A DNA stretch of 64,000 nucleotides from an uncultured Altererythrobacter sp. (GTDB lineage: Bacteria; Pseudomonadota; Alphaproteobacteria; Sphingomonadales; Sphingomonadaceae): NCBI GenBank assembly GCA_946886565.1, contig CAMPIX010000002.1:1-64000 (forward strand), read 5' to 3'. Positions 49,833-60,641 of this stretch are shown here, in pieces (position 1 is the first letter of the stretch; each line of letters opens with the position of its first letter). The notes under the pieces are model-generated. The model was given only the letters and a program-made list of their open reading frames with translations. It was not told where the DNA came from and made no database searches. The translations under genes were made by a program, and so were the position numbers.

Positions 49833-51164
49833 ATGGCGTCCGACCTCCTCTCGATCGCCGCCAGCGGCGCGCGCGCGGCGCGCGGCGCGCTCGACGTCAC
49901 GGCGCAGAACATCGCCAATGCCTCGACCGATGGCTATGTCCGGCGCAGCGCGCGGATGGAGGAAGTCGCCGCGGCCGGTGGCTGGAACCGTGTCGGGGAT
50001 ATCTCGCTTTCCGGCGTGCGCGTCGCGGGCGTGCATCGCAATGCCGACATGTTCCGCCAGGCCGAAGTGCGCCGTACCGGCAGCGACCTCGCGCGCGCCG
50101 ATACCGAGTTGCGCGGGCTGGAAAATCTCGAGGCCTCGGTCGAACAGTCGGGCGTCTACGATTCGATCGTCGAGCTCGAGGGGGCGTTGCAGCAGCTCTC
50201 GACCAATCCGACCGATCCCTCGCTGCGCGCCGCAGTGCTGGCGGGCGCCGACACCCTTGCGCGCAAGTTCAACATCGCCGTCGAGACGCTCGACGCCGCG
50301 GGCGAAGGCCTGCGCTTCGAGGCGGCCGGGGCGATCGACGAAGCCAACGTGATCGGCGGCGAACTCGCGCGGGTGAACCTGCGGTTGGCGCGCGCCGGCG
50401 TGGGCAGCAGCGATCGCGCCTCGCTGCTCGACCAGCGCGATGCGCTGCTCGAGCGGATGAGCGGCGTTGTCGACATATCCACCAGCTTCGCCGCCGACGG
50501 TTCGGTCACCGTCGCCACCGGCGGCGCCACGCTCGTCAGCGGAGGCAGCGCCGCCGCGCTTTCGATGACCACCAACGCAGCCGACGGCACGATCGCCTTC
50601 GCGGTTGGCGGTGCGGCGATCCAGCCTTCCGGCGGCTCGCTCGCGGGCGCGGCGCTCGCGCTCCAGGCAGGCGCCGACGTGCGTGCGCGGCTCGACGCCC
50701 TGGCCGACGGTATCGCCGGGGCGGTCAACGGTGCACAGACATCGGGAGCGGCGCTCGACGGCACGCCCGGCCAGCCGATCTTCGGCGGAACCGGAGCGGC
50801 TGGCATCACGGTCGTGATGAGCGATAGTGCCGGACTCGCGACCGCGCCCGCCGGCGCGCCGCCGGGTAGCCTCGACGGCTCGAACCTCGCCGTGATGCGC
50901 CAGGCGCTCGACAGCAGCGGCGCGGCCAAATCGATGAACGCGCTTCTGTTCGACGTGTCGAGCGCGGTCGCGGGTCGTACCATCACCCGCGACGCGCTCG
51001 ACTCGATCGCCGCCTCGGCGCGCATCTCGCTCGAGCAGCAGGCCGGCGTCGATCTCGACACCGAAGCGGCCAATCTGATGCGTTTCCAGCAGGCGTTCCA
51101 GGCTTCGGGTCGCGCGATGCAGGTCGCGAGCAACATCTTCGACACTTTGCTGCAACTGAGGTGA
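49833..51164 (+). CDS. flgK: Hook-filament junction protein FlgK
   Basis: A 443-residue junction protein. The N-terminal SIAASGARAARGALDVTAQNIANASTDGYVRRSARMEEV and C-terminal SLEQQAGVDLDTEAANLMRFQQAFQASGRAMQVASNIFDTLLQL match FlgK. It is shorter than the enteric form in the middle region. Three bases separate it from flgJ and seven from flgL. Confidence 0.95.
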   Translation: MASDLLSIAASGARAARGALDVTAQNIANASTDGYVRRSARMEEVAAAGGWNRVGDISLSGVRVAGVHRNADMFRQAEVRRTGSDLARADTELRGLENLEASVEQSGVYDSIVELEGALQQLSTNPTDPSLRAAVLAGADTLARKFNIAVETLDAAGEGLRFEAAGAIDEANVIGGELARVNLRLARAGVGSSDRASLLDQRDALLERMSGVVDISTSFAADGSVTVATGGATLVSGGSAAALSMTTNAADGTIAFAVGGAAIQPSGGSLAGAALALQAGADVRARLDALADGIAGAVNGAQTSGAALDGTPGQPIFGGTGAAGITVVMSDSAGLATAPAGAPPGSLDGSNLAVMRQALDSSGAAKSMNALLFDVSSAVAGRTITRDALDSIAASARISLEQQAGVDLDTEAANLMRFQQAFQASGRAMQVASNIFDTLLQLR

Positions 51165-51171
51165 GCGCGCC

Positions 51172-52080
51172 ATGATAAGTCTCAGCACCAGCGCCTTCTA
51201 CGAGCGTGCGACCCGCCAGGTCGGGACCTTGCGCGCTCAGGCCGAAGAACTGCAGCAGCAGATCGGAACCGGCGAGCGGCTCTCGCGCTCGTCCGACGAT
51301 CCAGTCGCCGCGGCGCGCCTGCGCACGCTCGAGCGCGGTGAGCGACTGGCCGAAATCGACCAGCGCAACTCGGACGTCGCCTCGAACGATCTCGCGATGA
51401 CCGACGACGCGCTGGGTTCGATCGCGAACGTCATCATTCGCGCGCAGGAGCTTGCCACGCACGCCGCCAACGGCGTGCTCAGTCCGGAACAGCGCGCCTC
51501 GATCGGTACCGAAATCGCGAATCTGCAACAGAGCCTGCTGCTGGTGGCCAACGGGCGCGACAGCGCCGGGCACGCGCTGTTCGGCGGGCAGGCGGCGGGC
51601 GCGGCCTACGAGCTGGTCGGCGGCGCCTATACCTACGTCGGCACTCCGACGAAGGACGGGGTCGATCTGGGCGAAGGGCAGTCGGTGGTTCCTGCGCTGA
51701 CGGGACCCGAGGTGCTCGATATCGAGGTGGGCGGCGTCCAGACCGATCTGTTCGCGGTGCTGGGCAACCTCGCCGCTGCGCTCCAGGGCGGGGGCGATCA
51801 GGTGGGGGCGAGCCGCGAGGCGCTCGAGGGACTTTCCGCCGGGCTGGACAAGGTCACCACCGGGCAGACCGTCGTGGGCGCGCGAATGGGCTGGGTCGAG
51901 CTGATGAACGACCGGCGCGTGGCCAATTCCGAGCTCGTCGCCGGCGAGCAGGAGGCGATCGGCGGCGCGGACCTCGCGGCCACGATGACGCGACTTCAGG
52001 AAGTGACGACCGTGCTCGAGGCGAGCCAGGCCAGTTTCGTGCGCCTGGCGAACCTGACGCTGTTCGACATGCTGCGCTGA
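51172..52080 (+). CDS. flgL: Hook-filament junction protein FlgL
   Basis: A 302-residue flagellin-like junction protein. Near the N-terminus it has RQVGTLRAQAEELQQQIGTGERLSRSSDDPVAAARL, and at the C-terminus ATMTRLQEVTTVLEASQASFVRLANLTLFDMLR. It ends the structural rod-hook operon before the stator genes. Confidence 0.94.
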   Translation: MISLSTSAFYERATRQVGTLRAQAEELQQQIGTGERLSRSSDDPVAAARLRTLERGERLAEIDQRNSDVASNDLAMTDDALGSIANVIIRAQELATHAANGVLSPEQRASIGTEIANLQQSLLLVANGRDSAGHALFGGQAAGAAYELVGGAYTYVGTPTKDGVDLGEGQSVVPALTGPEVLDIEVGGVQTDLFAVLGNLAAALQGGGDQVGASREALEGLSAGLDKVTTGQTVVGARMGWVELMNDRRVANSELVAGEQEAIGGADLAATMTRLQEVTTVLEASQASFVRLANLTLFDMLR

Positions 52081-52108
52081 CAACGAGAAAGATAAGGGTT
52101 CCAGAGAC

Positions 52109-52972
52109 ATGTATGCTGCGATCGGTATCGTCGTCCTGCTCGTGATGGTGTTCGGCGGATTTGCCCTCACCGGCGGAGCGCTCGGCCCGGTGATGGAGGC
52201 CGTCCCGCACGAGATGATGATCATCGGCGGCGCGGCTATCGGTGCGCTGATCGCGGGCAATTCGCTGCACGAGCTCAAGGCCATCGGCGGCTCGTTCAAG
52301 AAGATATTCAAAGGCCCGCGTCATTCGAAGCAGGACCATATCGACGCGATCGCGCTGACAACCAAGCTGATGAAGCTGATGCGGACCGAAGGGCCGGTCG
52401 CGCTCGAAAGCCATGTCGAGACGCCCGAGGAATCGGAACTGTTCGCCGAGTACCCGAACCTGCTGGCGAACAAGCCGCTGATCGCGCTGATCTGCGATAC
52501 GCTGACGCTGCTCGTGGTGTCCTCGGGCACGCTCGAGACGCACGCGGTCGAGGACGTGATGGACAATGCGATGAAAACGCATTTCCACGACATGCGCGAG
52601 CCGCAGCATGCGCTCCAGTCGCTCGCAGACGCGCTGCCTGCGCTTGGAATCGTCGCGGCCGTGCTCGGCGTGGTCAAGACGATGGGTTCGATCGACCAGC
52701 CGCCCTCGATCCTGGGGGGCATGATCGGCTCGGCGCTGGTCGGGACCTTCCTCGGCGTGTTGCTGGCCTATGGTATCGTGGGGCCGCTCGCATCGCGCCT
52801 GAAGCAGATTATCGAGCAGGACGAGCAGATTTTCCACGCGGTCAAGCAGGTGATCATCGCCTCGCTCAACGGCTATCCGCAGCCGCTGGTGGTCGAAAGC
52901 GCGCGCTCGGGCCTCGGTCACGCCTTCCGTCCGGGCCTGTCGGAGCTGCTCGACAGCCTGCGGGGCAGGTGA
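52109..52972 (+). CDS. motA: Flagellar motor stator protein MotA
   Basis: A 287-residue inner-membrane stator subunit with four helices: about 2-20, 35-55, 172-195 and 205-228. The cytoplasmic loop has the charged region around RTEGPVALESHVETPEESELF, and ALPALGIVAAVLGVVKTMGSIDQPP is the MotA signature preceding helix 3. One base separates it from motB. An AGATAAGGG-type site precedes the ATG. Confidence 0.96.
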   Translation: MYAAIGIVVLLVMVFGGFALTGGALGPVMEAVPHEMMIIGGAAIGALIAGNSLHELKAIGGSFKKIFKGPRHSKQDHIDAIALTTKLMKLMRTEGPVALESHVETPEESELFAEYPNLLANKPLIALICDTLTLLVVSSGTLETHAVEDVMDNAMKTHFHDMREPQHALQSLADALPALGIVAAVLGVVKTMGSIDQPPSILGGMIGSALVGTFLGVLLAYGIVGPLASRLKQIIEQDEQIFHAVKQVIIASLNGYPQPLVVESARSGLGHAFRPGLSELLDSLRGR

Positions 52973-52973
52973 C

Positions 52974-53804
52974 ATGGCTTCGCGCGCAGGGCGCAACGAT
53001 CCGGTTCCGCCGATCATCGTCAAGAAGGTCACGGTCGTTGCAGACGCCGGGCACCATGGCGGCGCCTGGAAGGTCGCCTATGCCGATTTCGTAACCGCCA
53101 TGATGGCGTTCTTCCTGCTGCTGTGGCTGCTCGGTTCGACTACCGAGGAGCAGCGTAAGGGCCTCGCCGACTATTTCACGCCGACGTTGGTCAAGACCAA
53201 GGAACAGAGTGCGGGCTCCGACGGGTTGCTCGGCGGCGCATCGCTGACCGATCCCGATTCCTATCCGCACCGTGCAAGCCAGACCGGAACCCGTTCGATC
53301 ACCGTCCCCCGCGATGCGCAGGGCGGGCCGAAGGAGAGCGTCAGCACCGCGCGGCGGATGCGGGCGCGGGTCGCTGCCGAGCTCGAGGACAGCCAGCGGC
53401 TGCGCAGGCTGATGCGTCAGGTGCGAATGGTTCAGACGACCGAAGGCGTCCGGATCGACCTGGTCGACGACGCGGATTTCTCGATGTTCGTCCTCGGCAC
53501 CACCGTGCTCACGCCCGATGCGGCGACGCTGATCGGCGTGATTGCCGATGCCGTCGCGCCTGAGCCGGGCCAGCTCAACATCCGCGGCCACACCGACGCC
53601 CTGCCGTGGCGCAGCGGCGCGCAGACGAACAACTGGTCGCTCTCCGCCGGCCGCGCCGAGGCGACGCGCCAGGCGCTCCTGCGCAACGGGATCGGCGAAC
53701 GCCGCTTCCGCCGGATCGAAGGTGTCGCGGACCGGGAGCCGCTGATCCCGAAGAATCCCCAGGACCCGCGCAACCGCCGGATCTCGATCCTGCTTACCGA
53801 TTAG
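52974..53804 (+). CDS. motB: Flagellar motor stator protein MotB
   Basis: A 276-residue stator subunit. The membrane helix carries the proton-binding aspartate in YADFVTAMMAFFLLLWLLGST, after the basic motif HHGGAWKVAYADF. The C-terminal OmpA-like domain (LNIRGHTDALPW...SLSAGRAEATRQALLRNGI...NRRISILL) anchors to peptidoglycan. It forms the canonical stator with MotA. Confidence 0.96.
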   Translation: MASRAGRNDPVPPIIVKKVTVVADAGHHGGAWKVAYADFVTAMMAFFLLLWLLGSTTEEQRKGLADYFTPTLVKTKEQSAGSDGLLGGASLTDPDSYPHRASQTGTRSITVPRDAQGGPKESVSTARRMRARVAAELEDSQRLRRLMRQVRMVQTTEGVRIDLVDDADFSMFVLGTTVLTPDAATLIGVIADAVAPEPGQLNIRGHTDALPWRSGAQTNNWSLSAGRAEATRQALLRNGIGERRFRRIEGVADREPLIPKNPQDPRNRRISILLTD

Positions 53805-53887
53805 GGTTACGGTTCACGGAGGCGACGCGTTGCCTCTCGTCTCGGCGGGCGCTTGCAACGGCCAATGGTCCGCGGCAGGTTTGCCGG

Positions 53888-54616
53888 ATGGAAACGCGCT
53901 ACGACACGATCGGGATGAGCTACGCACGGCTTCGCCGGCCGGATGCGCGCATCGCGGCGTGCATCCGGCGCGCGCTTGGCCCGGCGCGAACCGTTCTTAA
54001 CGTCGGCGCGGGGACCGGTTCGTACGAGCCCGAGGACCGGGACGTGGTCGCGGTGGAACCTTCGATCGAAATGATCCGCAAGCGCAAGCCCGGCTCGGCA
54101 CGGGCGACGCAGGCCTGTGCCGAGGCGCTGCCTTTCGACGATGACAGCTTCGACGCGTCGATGGCTATCCTGACGATCCATCATTGGGCGGACAAGGCCG
54201 GTGGTCTGCGCGAGATGCGCCGCGTCACGCGTGGCCCGATCGTGCTGCTGACCTTCGATCCAGCGAGCCGTCCGTGGCCGACCGACTACTTTGCCGGGCT
54301 CGCGGAACTCGACGAGGCGCAGATGCCCGCAATCGAAGACTATGCGAAGTGGCTGGGTGCGGTCGAAATCGCACCGGTGCCTGTGCCGCACGATTGTAGC
54401 GACGGCTTCCTTTACGCGTACTGGCGCAGGCCGGCGGCATATCTCGATCCGGAGCTGAGATCGGGAAGCTCGTCGTTCTGGGCGCTTCGCGATATCGAAG
54501 CGGGCCTGCACCGGCTCGAGCGCGATCTCGCGACCGGCGAATGGGAGCGGCGCTACGGCGAACTGCTTGGGCTCGAGGCATACGATGCCGGCTATCGCCT
54601 CGTCGTTGCCGGGTGA
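53888..54616 (+). CDS. Class I SAM-dependent methyltransferase
   Basis: A 242-residue cytoplasmic methyltransferase. The SAM-binding motif I is VLNVGAGTGSYEP, followed by the acidic end of strand 2 (VAVEPS) and the motif ALPFDDDSFDASMAILTIHHW. This is the Methyltransf_11/UbiE-like type. Substrate is unknown. It lies between motB and the flagellin terminator, so modification of a motility component is possible but unproven. Confidence 0.88.
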   Translation: METRYDTIGMSYARLRRPDARIAACIRRALGPARTVLNVGAGTGSYEPEDRDVVAVEPSIEMIRKRKPGSARATQACAEALPFDDDSFDASMAILTIHHWADKAGGLREMRRVTRGPIVLLTFDPASRPWPTDYFAGLAELDEAQMPAIEDYAKWLGAVEIAPVPVPHDCSDGFLYAYWRRPAAYLDPELRSGSSSFWALRDIEAGLHRLERDLATGEWERRYGELLGLEAYDAGYRLVVAG

Positions 54617-54654
54617 TCCGCAAAGGCGCTCCCTTCCAGGAGCGCGCATAGAAA

Positions 54655-54686
54655 GAGGCCCGGCGCTGGGGGCAGCGCCGGGCCTC
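54655..54686. terminator. Strong hairpin terminator between the methyltransferase and flagellin genes
   Basis: GAGGCCCGGCGCTG and CAGCGCCGGGCCTC form a perfect 14-bp stem with a GGGG loop. On the minus strand it is followed by CTTTCT, so it should end the flagellin transcript 25 bp after the stop. It may also stop the convergent plus-strand transcript. Confidence 0.88.
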
Positions 54687-54710
54687 GAAAGACCAGAATA
54701 GTTCTGGCTG

Positions 54711-55535
54711 TTAGCGCAGCAGCGAAAGGACGTTCTGCTGGCTCTGGTTCGCCTGCGACAGCATCGCGGTCGAGGCCTGGCTCAGGATCTGCGCCTTGGC
54801 GAGAGCCGTCGTTTCGGCCGAATAGTCGGTGTCTTCGATCCGCGAACGCGCGTCGGACAGGTTGGTGACGTTGTTGGTCAGGCTGTTGACCGCCGACTCG
54901 AGACGGCTCTGGCCGGCACCGAGCGAGGCGCGGGTAGCGGCAACGTCGGCCAGCGCGAGATCGACGTTGTCGAGCGTCGTGTTGGCGAGCGTCTGGCTAC
55001 TCACGTCGAGCGCGGTGGCCGAGACGTTGGTTCCGTCGATCGCCGTGCTGGTCAGCGTGATCGTGTCACCGTTGTTGGCGCCGACCTGGATGGTCAGCGA
55101 AACGTCGGTGCCGGCGGTCGTGCTGAACACGGCGTTGCCGTTGAACTCGGTGTCGGTGAGGACACTGGAAATCTGCGCCTGCAGTTCGGCGACTTCCGAG
55201 TTCATGTAGCCGCGGTCGGTGTCCTGGTACGAACCCGACGCCGACTGGACGGCGAGCTCACGGACGCGCTGCAGCATGTTGGCGACTTCCGACAGAGCGC
55301 CTTCGGCGGTCTGCGCCATCGAGATCCCGTCGTTGGCGTTACGGATGCCCTGGCTCATGCCGCGCACCTGCGAGGTCATGCTGGTGGCGATCGCGAGGCC
55401 GGCGGCGTCGTCGCTTGCGCTGTTGATGCGCTTGCCGGTCGACAGGCGCTCCATGGCGGTGCCGAGGGCCTTGTTGGCCGAGGCCGAAGCGTTGGCGGCC
55501 TTCATCGCGCTGATGTTGGTATTGATGACAGACAT
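54711..55535 (-). CDS. fliC: Flagellin
   Basis: A 274-residue filament protein. The conserved N-terminal domain starts [50 protein letters not shown], and the C-terminal domain ends [26 protein letters not shown]. The variable central region is short (about 140-205), typical of small alphaproteobacterial flagellins. ATG 55535 gives the standard N-terminus. A sigma-28-type promoter lies about 70 bp upstream and a strong terminator follows. Confidence 0.96.
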   Translation of the reverse strand: MSVINTNISAMKAANASASANKALGTAMERLSTGKRINSASDDAAGLAIATSMTSQVRGMSQGIRNANDGISMAQTAEGALSEVANMLQRVRELAVQSASGSYQDTDRGYMNSEVAELQAQISSVLTDTEFNGNAVFSTTAGTDVSLTIQVGANNGDTITLTSTAIDGTNVSATALDVSSQTLANTTLDNVDLALADVAATRASLGAGQSRLESAVNSLTNNVTNLSDARSRIEDTDYSAETTALAKAQILSQASTAMLSQANQSQQNVLSLLR

Positions 55536-55604
55536 TGTTTCAAACTCCCACAATGATCTTCGAAGGCTGCCCCGAGACCCCTCAGTGGGCGGCAGCTACG
55601 ATCC

Positions 55605-55631
55605 AGACCGGCAGGGGTCGGAAAATTTTTA
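55605..55631 (-). promoter_or_regulatory. Sigma-28 (FliA) type promoter of flagellin
   Basis: On the minus strand TAAA, exactly 15 nt, then GCCGGTCT match the TAAA-N15-GCCGATAA layout of FliA promoters, with the GCCG core conserved. It lies 70 bp before the flagellin ATG, and no sigma-54 site is present in this gap. Confidence 0.65.
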
Positions 55632-55687
55632 GGGGGCGGGCCGCGAAAACTGTGGGCTAAGTAATAATACTTAAGTGCGCTTCACTG

Positions 55688-55695
55688 TTAACCAT
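55688..55695 (+). promoter_or_regulatory. Candidate CtrA half-site TTAACCAT upstream of flbD
   Basis: TTAACCAT is a known short form of the CtrA recognition sequence in alphaproteobacteria. More TTAA words occur at 55671, 55695, 55708 and 55748 in this unusually AT-rich gap. The spacing does not give a full TTAA-N7-TTAA site, so the call is tentative. Confidence 0.4.
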
Positions 55696-55767
55696 TAAGC
55701 CGTTTTTTTAACCCTGTCCTTCAATACCGCTCGCGGACGGAACTTGGTTAACTAGCAGGGGGCTGCA

Positions 55768-57029
<1,262 letters not shown>

Positions 57030-57033
<4 letters not shown>

Positions 57034-57398
57034 GCAGCGTCAACGGGATCGGCGGAGCAGGCTCCGTCCAGCAGATCATGGCCTTGCGCCAGCAGATCCT
57101 CGAGCGTTCGAGCACGCTGCAGGAAATCCACCAGGCCCGCGAGACCGGCGGTGCGCAACCGGCGGCCGAGCCCGCGGGCGGCGGCTTTGCCGAAACGCTC
57201 AGGGGCGCGCTCGACGGGGTCAACGCCGCGCAGGCGCGCTCGTCCGAGCTCGCTGCGGGCTACGAGCGTGGCGAGGTCACCGATATCGCCAAGGTCATGC
57301 TCGCGCGCCAGGAAGCCGGCATCGCCTTCGAAGCGACGCTGCAGGTCAGGAACAAGCTGTTGTCCGCCTACCAGGACATCATGCGGATGGGGATTTGA
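57030..57398 (+). CDS. fliE: Flagellar hook-basal body protein FliE
   Basis: A 122-residue adaptor between the MS ring and rod. The C-terminal region FAETLRGALDGVNAAQARSSELAAGYERGEVTDIAKVMLARQEAGIAFEATLQVRNKLLSAYQDIMRMGI is diagnostic. The N-terminal part is glutamine- and alanine-rich. It overlaps flbD by 4 bp and precedes fliF by 3 bp. Confidence 0.95.
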
Positions 57399-57401
57399 TA
57401 G

Positions 57402-59033
57402 ATGGCCGATCTCGTTCCCGCTCAGCCCGCCCGTAACCCGATGCTCTCGCAGCTCGGCGGCGGAGGTTCGTTCAAGGAACGCTTTGCCGCGTTCACCGCG
57501 CAGCCTGCGGTCAGGAAAGCGCTGCCCTGGTTCGCGGGGCTCGTCAGCATCGGCGCGCTTGCGCTGTTGTGGGCAGCGCTGTCGCCTGCACCGCAACGGG
57601 TGCTCTACAGCTCGCTCGGCGACGCCGAACGCGCGGGCGTGGTCGCCGCGCTCGAAACGGCGGCGATCGACTACACGATCGACAACCAGACCGGCGCGCT
57701 CACCGTGGGCGCAGACGATCTTTACCGCGCGCGCATGGTGGTCGCTTCCGATGGTGCGCTGGCCACCCCCGAGACCGGGCAGGATCTGATCAATTCGCTG
57801 CCGATGGGCGCGAGCCGCACGCTCGAGGGCGACAGGTTGCGCGCCGCGCAGGAGCGCGACCTGACGCTCACCATCCAGGAAATCGACGGGGTCGAATCGG
57901 TCCGCGTGCACCTCGCACGCGCCGAACGCTCGGTTTTCGTGCGCGACAGCGTCGATCCGACGGCCTCGGTCATGCTGCGCATGGCGCGCGGACGGCAGCT
58001 TTCGCAGTCGCAAGTCACCGCAATCGCCAACCTCGTCGCCGGATCGGTGCCGGGGCTGTCGATCGACGCGGTGCGCATCGTCGATCAGCACGGCCGCTTG
58101 TTGTCCGAGGCGAAAGGCGAGGATTCGGACCGGCTTTCGCTCCAGGCGCGGATGGAAACCAAGCTGCGCCGCCAGATCGACCAGCTGTTGACCCCGATGG
58201 TGGGTGCGGAGAATTTCTCGAGCGAAATCCAGGTCGAACTCGACATGAACGAGGTCACCTCCGCGCGCGAGAGCTATGACAAGGATGGCGCGGTGCGCCG
58301 CGAGACGACCCAGAGCTCGACCGCCGCAGCGGCCGGCGCAGCGATCGGCGTGCCCGGCGCGCTGTCGAACACCCCGCCGCCCGATCCCGAGGCGGAGGAG
58401 GGCGCGCCGCAAGGCGGCGAGGCCGCAGCGGGCGCGGTGCCCGGCGAAGTCGGCGAACGCAGCGCGACCCGGACATACGAACTCGGTCGCGAGGTAGCGG
58501 TATCCAACATCGCCCCGGGCAGCGTAAAGCGGCTCTCGGTCGCCGTCGCGCTCGATCAGGAGGCGCTCGAGGGCGCCAAGGCGGCGGACATCAAGAAGTT
58601 CGAGGAACTCGTCGCCGCCGCCGTGGGCGCGAGTCCCGAACGCGGCGATACCGTCGCGGTGGTGGTCCGTCCGTTCGAGGCGGTCGTTACCGAGGAGCCG
58701 CCGTTCTGGGAGGCGCCATGGTTCGCGATGGTCGTGCGCAATCTGGTCGCGCTGATTTCCGTCTTGCTCGTGCTGTTCCTCGTCGCCCGCCCGATCGTGC
58801 GATCGCTCACCGCGCCCAAGGATGCCGACGCGGAAGAGGGTGAAGAGGGCGCCGCCATGGTTCCGATGGCGCGCCGCCTCGCCGCGCAGCCGATAGCCGC
58901 CGAGCCCGACCGCGAGCAACTTTCGGCGCAGATCGAGCTTGCACAGCGCATCGTCCGCGAACAGCCAGACGACGCGCTCGAGGCGCTGCGCCGCATGCTC
59001 GGCGAGACGCGCAGCACCGAAGGGGTTGCCTGA
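57402..59033 (+). CDS. fliF: Flagellar MS-ring protein FliF
   Basis: A 543-residue inner-membrane ring protein. Membrane helices are near 38-58 and 440-462. The periplasmic ring-building motifs include LYSSLGDAERAGVVAALETAAIDYTI and ERDLTLTIQEIDGVESVRVHLARAERSVF. The C-terminal tail (RIVREQPDDALEALRRMLGE) binds FliG. It overlaps fliG by 1 bp. Confidence 0.97.
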   Translation: MADLVPAQPARNPMLSQLGGGGSFKERFAAFTAQPAVRKALPWFAGLVSIGALALLWAALSPAPQRVLYSSLGDAERAGVVAALETAAIDYTIDNQTGALTVGADDLYRARMVVASDGALATPETGQDLINSLPMGASRTLEGDRLRAAQERDLTLTIQEIDGVESVRVHLARAERSVFVRDSVDPTASVMLRMARGRQLSQSQVTAIANLVAGSVPGLSIDAVRIVDQHGRLLSEAKGEDSDRLSLQARMETKLRRQIDQLLTPMVGAENFSSEIQVELDMNEVTSARESYDKDGAVRRETTQSSTAAAAGAAIGVPGALSNTPPPDPEAEEGAPQGGEAAAGAVPGEVGERSATRTYELGREVAVSNIAPGSVKRLSVAVALDQEALEGAKAADIKKFEELVAAAVGASPERGDTVAVVVRPFEAVVTEEPPFWEAPWFAMVVRNLVALISVLLVLFLVARPIVRSLTAPKDADAEEGEEGAAMVPMARRLAAQPIAAEPDREQLSAQIELAQRIVREQPDDALEALRRMLGETRSTEGVA

Positions 59034-60049
59034 TGACTGCCCCGATCCAGTTCGACGGAGCCGACCGTGCCGCCGTGATGGTCATGCTGCTGGGCGAGGA
59101 AGAAGCCGCGCGCCTGCTCGCAGGGCTTTCGCCCGAGGAGTTGCGCACATTGGGCGCCAAGATGTGCGCGATGGGCGAGATCGGCCCCGGCGCGATCGCC
59201 GACGCCATTGCCAATTTCGCCGCCTCGGCCGGAAATTCGGGCATTTCCGCCCACGGCCGCGTCGACAGCGTCCGCCGGATCATGACCGGCGCGCTGGGCG
59301 AGATGAAGGCCGATTCGATCATGCGCCGCGTCGCTCCGCCCGAAGAAGGGCCGCGCACGCCCGCGCTCGAAATCGCGCAGTGGCTCGAACCCGAGGTGCT
59401 GATCCCGCTGGTTCAGGACGAGCACCCGCAGGCGATTGCCGTGTTGCTCGTCCAGCTCGAACCGTCGGTTGCCGCCGCGGTGCTGGCGGGCTTGCCCGAC
59501 GAATTGCACACGCCGGTGGTCCACCGCGTGGCCAAGCTGGGCGCGGTGTCGCCCGAAGCGATCGCTATCCTCGAGGAAACACTCGCGACCAAGATCGCGG
59601 GCGTGCACGGCAAGGCGACGCTCGCGATGGGCGGTGTGGTCGAAGCGGCCGGCATCATCAACAGCGCCGCGCGCAGCGTGGAAAAGCGCGTGATGCCCGG
59701 CATCAACAAGCTCGACAAGCAACTCGCCAGGGATCTCGAGAGCGAGATGTTCAAGTTCGAACACCTGCTCGAGCTTGAGCCCCAGATGATCGGCCAGCTG
59801 CTGCGCGAGGTCGAAAGCGAATTGCTTATCGACGCGCTCAAGGGGCTCGAGGAAGAGCACCGCGAGGTGTTCTTCGGCGCCATGTCGAGCCGCGCGGCCG
59901 ACGGCCTGCGCGACGAGATCGAGGAACGTGGCCGGATCAAGCGGACCGACGTCGAAGCCGCGCAGAAGGCGATCGTCGCGGTCGCCAAGAAGCTCGCCGC
60001 CGACGGCACGATCGTATTCGGCGGCGGGGCGGACGACGACTATGTCTAG
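59033..60049 (+). CDS. fliG: Flagellar motor switch protein FliG
   Basis: A 338-residue C-ring protein. The N-terminal domain binds FliF (DRAAVMVMLLGEEEAARLLAGLSPEELRTLGAKM). The middle EHPQAIAVLLVQLEPSVAAAVLAGLP and the charged C-terminal torque helix (LLREVESELLIDALKGLEEEHREVFFGAMSSRAADGLRDEIEERGRIKRTDVE) are typical. It overlaps fliH by 8 bp. Confidence 0.97.
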   Translation: MTAPIQFDGADRAAVMVMLLGEEEAARLLAGLSPEELRTLGAKMCAMGEIGPGAIADAIANFAASAGNSGISAHGRVDSVRRIMTGALGEMKADSIMRRVAPPEEGPRTPALEIAQWLEPEVLIPLVQDEHPQAIAVLLVQLEPSVAAAVLAGLPDELHTPVVHRVAKLGAVSPEAIAILEETLATKIAGVHGKATLAMGGVVEAAGIINSAARSVEKRVMPGINKLDKQLARDLESEMFKFEHLLELEPQMIGQLLREVESELLIDALKGLEEEHREVFFGAMSSRAADGLRDEIEERGRIKRTDVEAAQKAIVAVAKKLAADGTIVFGGGADDDYV

Positions 60050-60641
60050 CGCCGCCGCCCGCGCCAGCCTGCCGCTCGATCGCCTGCGCGGCGGAGGCGG
60101 CTTCTCGCGCGATCCGCGTTTCTCCTCGCTCTTCGCGCCGCCGCCGCCCGAACCCGCAACCGAGCCCGAGGCCGATCCGCTGGTCGAGGCCTATCGCCGC
60201 GGCTTTGCCGAAGGATGCGCCGAGGCCGAAAGTCAGGCCGCCAAGCGCGAAGCCGAACGCGAGGCGCAGCGCGCATCGATCGAGCTCGCCTTCGCACGGT
60301 TCGACGCGGGCAGCGCGGCCGATCTGCGCGAGCGCCTGCGCCTGACGGTGCTCGCGCTGTGCGAGGAAACCGTGCTCCCGCTCGCGATCGACGCCGACGG
60401 CCTCGCCGCGCGGATCGACAAGGCGACCGCCATGCTCCAGCGCGCGCAGGACGAACGCCGCGTGCTGCTAAATCCCGAAGATCTGGCGCTGGTGCAAAGC
60501 AAGCTCCCCGCCGACGTCACCGCCGTTCCCGATCCTTCGGTCGAACGCGGCGCGCTGCGGATCGAGACGGCCGACGGCGGGATCGAGGACGGGCCCGCGC
60601 AATGGCGGCGCATTCTCGCCGAGGCCTTCCGCGAGTGCTGA
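60042..60641 (+). CDS. fliH: Flagellar export ATPase regulator FliH
   Basis: A 199-residue protein with an acidic Pro-rich N-terminus and a helix with small-residue repeats (AYRRGFAEGCAEAESQAAKREAEREAQR). A C-terminal domain fits FliH/HrpE, including VLLNPEDLALVQSKLPADVTAVPDPSVERGALRIETADGGIEDG. ATG 60042 overlaps fliG. It regulates and localises FliI. Confidence 0.88.
   Translation: MSSAAARASLPLDRLRGGGGFSRDPRFSSLFAPPPPEPATEPEADPLVEAYRRGFAEGCAEAESQAAKREAEREAQRASIELAFARFDAGSAADLRERLRLTVLALCEETVLPLAIDADGLAARIDKATAMLQRAQDERRVLLNPEDLALVQSKLPADVTAVPDPSVERGALRIETADGGIEDGPAQWRRILAEAFREC

Noticed and set aside
53819..53836. Terminator after motB
   Set aside because: An imperfect 18-bp palindrome is present, but there is no T-run and the next gene is close, so it was not called.
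55671..55711. Full CtrA site TTAA-N7-TTAA
   Set aside because: The TTAA words here are spaced by 13, 3 and 9 nt; none gives the 7-nt spacing. Only the TTAACCAT short form was kept as a weak candidate.
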